52,472 nucleotides of DNA from Silicimonas sp. (GTDB taxonomy: Bacteria > Pseudomonadota > Alphaproteobacteria > Rhodobacterales > Rhodobacteraceae), in NCBI GenBank assembly GCA_013002465.1, contig JABDJO010000009.1:1-52472 (forward strand), read 5' to 3'. Below the pieces are notes generated by a model. It saw nothing but the letters and a program-made list of their open reading frames with translations, searched no databases and was not told the DNA's origin. A program made the position numbers and the translations under genes. Numbering within the stretch: position 1 is the stretch's first letter; every line of letters begins with the position of its first letter. Positions 48,001 to 52,472 of this stretch are shown piece by piece.

Positions 48001-49699
48001 CGAAGGGCGCGCGGGTTTCGATGTAACCTTCTTCTTCGGTCGGGGCGCCCAGCATGCTTTCGTCGAAATACTGGTTCTCGAAGGCTGCAAAGGGGTCGCC
48101 GGTGATGGCGCCCAGGTTCTCGGTCCCGGTGCCGTTGTTGGAGTTGTTTGCAGCACCGTCCTGCGGTGTGCGAGTGTCATAGCCCTTGACCGGTTCGCCA
48201 TCGACCATCGTGATCTTCTCGTCGCCAGGGGGGTTCAAGGCCTCGGCGACGTCGGCATAGTTTTCGACCACACCATAGGTGACCATGTCATCGGTCTGGA
48301 TGTCCTCAACCTCGACCCGGTCGCCAAATACGATGGTCTGACCGATCAGGTCGCGGTCATGGGCGCCGCCACCGCCATGCTGGACCGAGATCGTGGTGAT
48401 GATCGATTCCTCGACCCCGTCATTGTTGACATCGGCGTAGGTGACATAGGGCACAGCCGTATGGCCGATCACCGCGATGTGGTCTTCCTCGGCATTGTAA
48501 TCGGCAATGATATCAATGCCATGACTATCAACCCAATGATCGTGAAGTTCGTTGTTTTCGCCAGCGACTCCGGCCCAGTTGATGGTGCCGTCGTCTTTGA
48601 CATGCTTTTGGATGATGTCCAGTTTGGCGTCGATCTGCGGTGAAATCAGGAAGGTGTCACTGCCCGCGCCGCCGATCAGGATGTCATCGCCGACAAGAGG
48701 TTCGTGAGCATAGGCCGAAAGCTTTTGCAGCACGTCGTCAACTTCTCCGTCGGGGTCTTCCCGGGTCGGGCGGTCAATCGCCAACTGTCCGATCCGCTGT
48801 TCGCCCGCGTCGGAACGCGCGATCAAAAGGTCATCGCCATCGCCGCCTTCCAAAAGGTCCGACCCATAGCCGCCGTCCAGCACGTCGTCGCCGTCGCCAC
48901 CAATCAGGTGATCGTCGCCGAAGCCGCCCATCAATTCGTCGTCGCCACCCTGACCGTCGATGGTGTCATCGGCGCCCAAGCCCGTGATCACGTCGCGGGC
49001 ATCGCTGGTGGTGGTGTCGATCGGGGTGTCAAGGACGTGCTCGCCCAGGAAGAAGGACGGGTGATAGTCCTCGACCGGGACAAGGGGCACGTCGGCGGGT
49101 GGGTTGGTGAAATCGGCTGTTTCCTGATAGAACGCGCTTTGATCCACCGGCAGGCCGTCGATCATCAGGCCAAGCGACATTGCGCCGCCAGCATCGAAGT
49201 AAAGCATGTCGATCTTGTATAGACCGCCCTCAAAATCGGCGACGCGCCCCGTGCCGTCGGTGGACCGGGTGCCCTCGAATTCCGAGAAATCAACGCCGCC
49301 GATCTGAAGCTCGAAACCGTCATCCGAGACGACTTTCAATTCGTGTACCCCGGGCGGGATGTAGATATAGCCTTCCAGCGTCAGCGCCGAAGGACCCATT
49401 TCAAGGTCGCCGTTGCCTTGAAGCGACGCGGCGTCATCGCCTAGAAACTGCGCGATTGTCGTATCGCTTTTGCGAGAGCCAAAAAGCAGTTCAGAAGCAA
49501 CGAACGTCGCCACCGATTGGCCATCGGCGGCCGCTTGCGCCTTTTCGGTATTCCAGATGCCTTCGCCTGTAACGAAGGCTTCGCCCATCAGGCCTGTCGC
49601 ATCACTGGGAATGCCGGTGATATCGGTCATTGCAATGGCGGGGGACAGTCCCGCGGGTGTGTCCACATTGGTGGCGTCGAAATAGGCAGTCGTGTTCAT
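45044..49699 (-). CDS. large RTX calcium-binding protein with PA14 and LamG domains
   Basis: A 1551-residue acidic protein, no signal peptide, expected to leave by type I secretion. In order: PA14-like domain (~40-195: GYIYIPPGVHELKVVSDDGFEL); RTX repeats (~235-305: GGFGDDHLIGGDGDDVLDGG); an HDHWVD/VIGHT module; a LamG/ConA-like domain (~605-845); a second RTX block (~870-945) and HDHWVD module; a second LamG-like domain (~1185-1380); a glutamate-rich tail (~1400-1478); and a hydrophobic segment (GIGAIFSKIIEAILSIFGIG). RTX-module-LamG is duplicated. ATG 49699 follows GGGAGAG; the longer start at 49732 lacks a site. Probable surface or biofilm protein. No secretion genes are in the window. Confidence 0.88.
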   Translation of the reverse strand: MNTTAYFDATNVDTPAGLSPAIAMTDITGIPSDATGLMGEAFVTGEGIWNTEKAQAAADGQSVATFVASELLFGSRKSDTTIAQFLGDDAASLQGNGDLEMGPSALTLEGYIYIPPGVHELKVVSDDGFELQIGGVDFSEFEGTRSTDGTGRVADFEGGLYKIDMLYFDAGGAMSLGLMIDGLPVDQSAFYQETADFTNPPADVPLVPVEDYHPSFFLGEHVLDTPIDTTTSDARDVITGLGADDTIDGQGGDDELMGGFGDDHLIGGDGDDVLDGGYGSDLLEGGDGDDLLIARSDAGEQRIGQLAIDRPTREDPDGEVDDVLQKLSAYAHEPLVGDDILIGGAGSDTFLISPQIDAKLDIIQKHVKDDGTINWAGVAGENNELHDHWVDSHGIDIIADYNAEEDHIAVIGHTAVPYVTYADVNNDGVEESIITTISVQHGGGGAHDRDLIGQTIVFGDRVEVEDIQTDDMVTYGVVENYADVAEALNPPGDEKITMVDGEPVKGYDTRTPQDGAANNSNNGTGTENLGAITGDPFAAFENQYFDESMLGAPTEEEGYIETRAPFDQLGTQDVAGEIVTGTGGNDDLSQPEPADPAGLPGALGFWSFDNGADGAYDDLRGEGGMVKSYTLYENQALLNTDATTEGPTEGSTALYFNGEDSFAFLDHDPSMSVTQGTIAMWVRPDDLGEKSMFVTKDHSGAEDGGHFRLGHTQEGGLFLRMAEGDGGQNHAWQTGTLLNEGEWAHLAVSFTEDGVTVYLNGTAVPDGSWSAVEGDEATPGNYTEAYLLQNEEPWVFGADQYKAELNDTAQEFATDDEDLRNEFEGGIADFGVWGGFTPEDALSVTEINTLMTDGPGAALTNPSGAQAMLAGDDTMDGLGGNDNMDGGAGDDEMNGGTGNDNMQGGYGNDHLMGDAGNDTLDGGRGSDYLEGGDGDDTLISRSDAGEQRAGQLVLDDPSRPDGGSIDYDYLKLADWIDQEIEADDVLVGGAGADKFQFETLINGKKDIILEHVNDDRTIDWMGVAGENTYIHDHWVDGLGIDVVADFNKAEGDTISVIGHTTRIEIEHHTVDTDGDGVDDNAVSVILAYSQQGNGGGAHDEDLIGHIVVYGDKVEEDDVTIDPMAADGIVETVDDIQEAVAPTGETKWIDLDGDGEAEHLGYDTRDVDGDPVGNSPWEYSSNEWYNSGEIDLASALPDGIEIPTVLLSHDGGDFGGQDQPIEIAHTDEQAAGEGTIAFNFTAYNPGNNQNQALFSKDHSGFGEGGHLTAYITTNGVLKVRFQGETEEKYLVDWGTKIEVNEDYHFAFTFDDDEIAFYLNGELVDADTGFAGGMEDNTEDLVLGASTRGRVEDDDNLEWHFDGEIENVLMLDRPLEEIELLFLAENDGDFDALNGLYGLPTDPVEEEEEEETSEEEETEEEGEEGSEETEEQEETEEEEEQEEETEEEEEEESEEEEQEEEETEEEEEESEEETPAEEEDSGIGAIFSKIIEAILSIFGIGGDEDAPAPTQEEIAEQLEEVDTLLSDLLADTGEEAGPVNAQVEEEDEMEMMM
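45264..45496 (-). repeat. low-complexity glutamate-codon tract
   Basis: About 77 codons, mostly GAG/GAA, with scattered Thr, Ser, Gln and Gly. The plus strand is an almost pure pyrimidine run of CTC and CTT units. It encodes the acidic linker of the RTX protein and is prone to slippage. Confidence 0.85.
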
Positions 49700-50140
49700 G
49701 GCAGATCTCTCCCGTCGGCGCGCCTGCTGCATTCAGGGCGCATTAAAATTTCTCGTGTCTGAAAACTGAAAATCGAAGTGCGTGAACACTTCCGGGAACT
49801 CGGCAAGTTTGTGTCAACGGTAGCAAGAAATGTGGCGACAAAAGGGCCGATTCCGGGGCTTCTCTGCCTTAGATATTCTGCGGTGGATCGAATGGGCAAA
49901 GACTTGCCATTCGCGATTTGTAAACAATTAACCATATGAAAAACAAGAATAAAATTCGCGAAAAGATCGTTGCCAAATGGCGATCAAAATTGTGGCACTG
50001 TTTCATTTTTTCGCACCGACCCACAATGCCACAATATGAACGGTCAGTATGCGCCATCGCGAAACAGCGGCTTGCACAAATGTGGCAGCCGTCGCTTATT
50101 GGCTGCACGAATCGTCTATTGATGTCGCAGGAGCAACCAA
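49700..50140. promoter_or_regulatory. divergent control region with repeated TGTGGCA half-sites
   Basis: 441 bases between the RTX gene and the AhpD-like gene. TGTGGCA or its complement TGCCACA occurs exactly at 49991, 50027 and 50081, again at 50142 within the first codons of the neighbour, with a near copy (TGTGGCG) at 49831. An A+T-rich patch at 49918-49960 (TAAACAATTAACCATATGAA) and a tandem TTTTCAGTTTTCAG on the minus strand near 49762 may belong to the RTX promoter. No gene is credible here. Confidence 0.55.
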
Positions 50141-50716
50141 GTGCCACAGCCAGATCACGTCTCAATCTACGACCTTCCCGACCCATCGGATCTGGACGAG
50201 GACATGGTGTCCTATTTTCAGGTTTGCGAAGAAAAGCTGGGCATGGTGCCGAACGTTCTGAGGACGTTTTCGCGCAACCAGGAGAAATTGCGGGCCTTTG
50301 CCGCCTATTACAACACGCTGATGCTTGCGCCGTCGAAGCTGTCGAAACTGGAGCGCGAAATGGTGGCGGTTGTCGTGTCATCCGCGAACCGCTGTTACTA
50401 TTGTCTGGTGGCCCATGGACAGGCGGTGCGGGCCTTGTCGGAGGATCCCGAACTGGGTGAGATGCTTGTGATGAACTACCGGGTGGCCAAGCTGGACGAC
50501 CGTCAGCGCGCGATGCTGGACTTTGCCTGGAAGCTGACGACAACCCCCTGGGAGGTCGACGAACCGGATCGCGCTGCACTGACAAAAGCCGGTTTGAGCG
50601 AGGACGAAATTTTCGATCTTTCGGATGTCATCGGCTTTTTCAACATGTCGAACCGTTTTGCCATCGCCAGCGATATGATGCCCAACCGCGAGTATCACGG
50701 GATGGATAGAGGTTGA
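50141..50716 (+). CDS. AhpD-like alkylhydroperoxidase / peroxidase-related protein
   Basis: A 191-residue carboxymuconolactone decarboxylase-fold protein. NRCYYCLVAHG holds the redox CxxC with the conserved histidine; EEKLGMVPNVLRTFSRNQEKLRAFAAYYN is the helical lead of the peroxidase-related subfamily. It is expected to reduce peroxides, but its reductant is unknown. Starts with GTG, with CAGGAG 8 bases upstream. Divergent from the RTX gene. Confidence 0.85.
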   Translation: MPQPDHVSIYDLPDPSDLDEDMVSYFQVCEEKLGMVPNVLRTFSRNQEKLRAFAAYYNTLMLAPSKLSKLEREMVAVVVSSANRCYYCLVAHGQAVRALSEDPELGEMLVMNYRVAKLDDRQRAMLDFAWKLTTTPWEVDEPDRAALTKAGLSEDEIFDLSDVIGFFNMSNRFAIASDMMPNREYHGMDRG

Positions 50717-50846
50717 TCAACTTCCGGCAAGGGGCTTGAAAAGAGCGGACGAGCTTTTCTGATCTTACGGGGTTTGCGGGATACCTTTGCGACCGTTAGA
50801 CCGATTGTTAGGTTGCTGATTTTGCGCGGCACAGTGGGAGGTGGAC

Positions 50847-51776
50847 ATGCGAGTTGCGACAATGGCGACCGGAGGGATCGGAGGATTTCTGGCGGTCAAG
50901 CTTGCTGGCAGCGGACACAAGGTCGCTACGATTGCACGCGGAGCGCATCTGGAGGCGATTGTTGAAAACGGCCTTACGCTGGAGGATTCATCAGGCAGAG
51001 AGGTTATCCGGCCTTGGATCGCGACTGATGATCCCGCCGAGGTTGGCGAAGTCGACGCCATCATCTTTGGCGTCAAGGGCGATGCGCTTGAGACGGCGGC
51101 ACAGGCCTGCCTGCCCATGCTGGGCCCGGACAGCGTTGTTGTCCCATTCCTGAACGGTGTAGAGGCCTCTGACCGGTTGCTTGACGTATTGCCGGAACAG
51201 AATGTTGCAAACGGCATGGCTCAGATCTCGACGACGATTTCGTCGCCCGGGATTATCAAGAAGACGGGCGAGTTCAATGTATTCACCTTCGCCGAACGCG
51301 ACAGCAGACCATCAGAAAGAATTGGTGCATTGCAAAAGGCAATAAATGACGCGGGATCGTCGGCGCCAGAGACGGATGACATCGAGCGAGACGTCTGGTC
51401 CAAGTTCGTGCTTTTCTCGGCTATTTCAGGTGTTACCGCTGCGGCACGCTGCACATTGGGCGATATCGTTTCAACGCCGGAACTCGGCGAATTGTTTCGC
51501 GGGGTTGTTTCGGAAACTGCTGCCATTGGTCGCGAAATGGGGGTTGCCCTCAGGCCTGACATCGAAAGCCGAACCTGGACGACGGTAAGTTCGCTGCCGA
51601 AAAACATGCGGGCGTCGACAGCCATTGACCTGGAAAACGACCGACCGCTTGAGATCGAGTGGATTTCTGGTGCCGCAGTCAGGCTGGCCAGGAAGGTCGG
51701 AATTGATGCACCGGTTAACGCCGCGCTCTATGCGCTTCTCTTGCCGCACAAGCGCGGCGGACAAAAATCGGCATAG
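50847..51776 (+). CDS. ketopantoate reductase family protein
   Basis: A 309-residue NADPH-dependent reductase of the PanE/ApbA family, which converts 2-dehydropantoate to pantoate in the main member. RVATMATGGIGGFLAVKLAGSGHKV is the nucleotide fold start; the first glycine of GxGxxG is alanine (ATGGIGG), a known variant. VPFLNGVEASDRL and DVWSKFVLFSAISGVTAAARC with the catalytic lysine are present. Many genomes carry several paralogues, so true panE function is uncertain. ATG 50847 follows GGAGGT; a GTG two codons upstream is inside that site. Confidence 0.85.
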   Translation: MRVATMATGGIGGFLAVKLAGSGHKVATIARGAHLEAIVENGLTLEDSSGREVIRPWIATDDPAEVGEVDAIIFGVKGDALETAAQACLPMLGPDSVVVPFLNGVEASDRLLDVLPEQNVANGMAQISTTISSPGIIKKTGEFNVFTFAERDSRPSERIGALQKAINDAGSSAPETDDIERDVWSKFVLFSAISGVTAAARCTLGDIVSTPELGELFRGVVSETAAIGREMGVALRPDIESRTWTTVSSLPKNMRASTAIDLENDRPLEIEWISGAAVRLARKVGIDAPVNAALYALLLPHKRGGQKSA

Positions 51777-51922
51777 TCCGACAACCCATCAGTCGCACCC
51801 TGTGTACCTGTGGCTTGATGTGTCCTTGGTGCGGGCGATGTCGCAAAATTCGAGCGCTATGGATAAGAACAGGCTTTCGGTCAATTGCTCGGATCAGGGC
51901 GGAATCGGAAGTGAGCCCCCCA

Positions 51923-52472
51923 CTAGCTTAGGCCCAATGCCCCGGAAGCTTCGCTTACCATTTCCCTGAACCTCGTGCTGCTGGATGGAACCAGGCTCAG
52001 CACGTGATTGGCATCAATATCGGGATTGCGGCGAAGGGCTTCGGTTTTCCAACGGTCTGCCTGCTCTCTATCATCATTCAGCCAATGACTCATGGCGGCA
52101 AACATCGCCATTCCGGCATGTGCCCACGGTGTACGGGCCGCAATCTCGGCCCATTTAACGGCCGAGGGGTAATCATCCCGGTCAATGTAGATCCACATTT
52201 TGTTTCCGGTCATCCCGGGGCGAAACGGATCAATGGGGCTAAGGTCGATTGCTTTGTCGGCATCGTCCATGGCCGCATCGAATTCGCCGGTAAACACGTT
52301 TGCCCAACTTGATCCGTAATATCCCCAAGTGTAATTGGGCGACGCATTTATGGATTGGCGGAACCAATGCTTGCTTCCTTCGGGGTCGTGATCCAGCCAA
52401 TGCACGCGCCCCATCATGAAATTTCCGAACGGGTCCCGTGGTTGCAGGGACAGGCTTTGCTCTGCGTGGGCC
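51923..52472 (-). CDS. TPR-repeat protein, C-terminal fragment
   Basis: The frame is open to the window edge, so the N-terminus is missing (~182 residues seen). The sequence QPRDPFGNFMMGRVHWLD, SINASPNYTWGYYGSSWANVFTGEFDAAMDDADKAIDLSP (in two parts) shows tetratricopeptide units of the kind found after adenylate-cyclase or winged-helix domains in Rhodobacterales regulators. The catalytic or DNA-binding half cannot be seen, so the exact family is open. The 146 bases to its left hold nothing recognisable. Confidence 0.75.
   Translation of the reverse strand, partial: AHAEQSLSLQPRDPFGNFMMGRVHWLDHDPEGSKHWFRQSINASPNYTWGYYGSSWANVFTGEFDAAMDDADKAIDLSPIDPFRPGMTGNKMWIYIDRDDYPSAVKWAEIAARTPWAHAGMAMFAAMSHWLNDDREQADRWKTEALRRNPDIDANHVLSLVPSSSTRFREMVSEASGALGLS

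Noticed and set aside
46406..48643. long plus-strand frames opposite the RTX gene
   Set aside because: They mirror the RTX repeats (Val/Ile/Ala runs) and have no independent features.
49936..50460. 174-codon frame beginning MKNKNKIREK
   Set aside because: Most of it overlaps the AhpD-like gene out of frame; the Lys-rich start reflects the local A+T-rich promoter DNA.
50734..50760. hairpin-like GAAAAG...CTTTTC after the AhpD-like gene
   Set aside because: The stem is bulged and A+T-rich and no T-run follows, so it is too weak to call a terminator.

Overview
This is a gene-dense, GC-rich stretch of an alphaproteobacterial chromosome, most likely Rhodobacterales (Roseobacter group). The assignment rests on gene order and protein sequence: addB-addA-trxA, hslV/hslU, timA-mltA-smr, fxsA, secB, dnaQ-coaE-aroE-maf, hemJ, rho, mnmE-mnmG-rsmG-parA-parB, hemW-rdgB-rph, hrcA-grpE and mutS. 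This is the conserved origin-proximal block of that group. No rRNA, tRNA, IS element, prophage or CRISPR array was seen.

The centre of the window is a probable chromosomal replication origin at 15798-16256, between maf and hemJ. It is a gene-free stretch with four 9-mers one mismatch from TTATCCACA, a back-to-back inverted pair of DnaA-like boxes, and a 30-base tract that is 26/30 A+T just before hemJ. Genes left of it (maf, aroE, coaE, dnaQ) point left. Genes right of it (hemJ, kinase, rho, mnmE, mnmG, rsmG, parA, parB) point right, as expected for bidirectional replication. Two perfect 16-bp parS sites (TGTTTCACGTGAAACA) lie 5-7 kb to the right, both inside protein-coding sequence: one at the first codons of mnmG, one near the start of rsmG. 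parA and parB follow directly.

Left arm (1-15.8 kb): AddAB recombination nuclease, thioredoxin, HslV and HslU proteasome-like protease (split by a membrane protein gene and an antisense DM13 gene), an MFS transporter, a murein transglycosylase/Smr/TimA operon, FxsA, SecB and a tightly overlapped dnaQ-coaE-aroE-maf operon. Right of parB (25-36 kb): HemW, RdgB and RNase PH; HrcA-GrpE heat-shock genes; MutS; a periplasmic MsrA; a sulfotransferase-like protein; ArgG; and a secreted charge-polarised protein of unknown function.

The far right (36-52 kb) is more accessory. It holds an orphan HPt protein; a choline uptake and oxidation operon (choW-choV-betA, with no binding-protein gene); a GT2 glycosyltransferase; a tungstate-type ABC transporter operon (tupB-tupC-tupA) ending in an unusual HTH plus binding-protein-like regulator; and a 1551-residue RTX/PA14/LamG protein with an internal duplication and an extreme glutamate-rich tail. 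Beyond it are an AhpD-like protein, a ketopantoate reductase family protein and the C-terminus of a TPR protein.

A compact hairpin repeat (GGGGGCTCTGCCCCC, then a variable hairpin, then CCCCCGG and a T-rich stretch) occurs twice, each time directly after a stop codon at a convergent gene junction. The most interesting signals are the origin with its coding-sequence parS sites, this repeat family, a cluster of TGTGGCA half-sites between the RTX gene and its divergent neighbour, and the duplicated RTX protein. All functions are inferred from sequence motifs and family knowledge; nothing was searched against a database.
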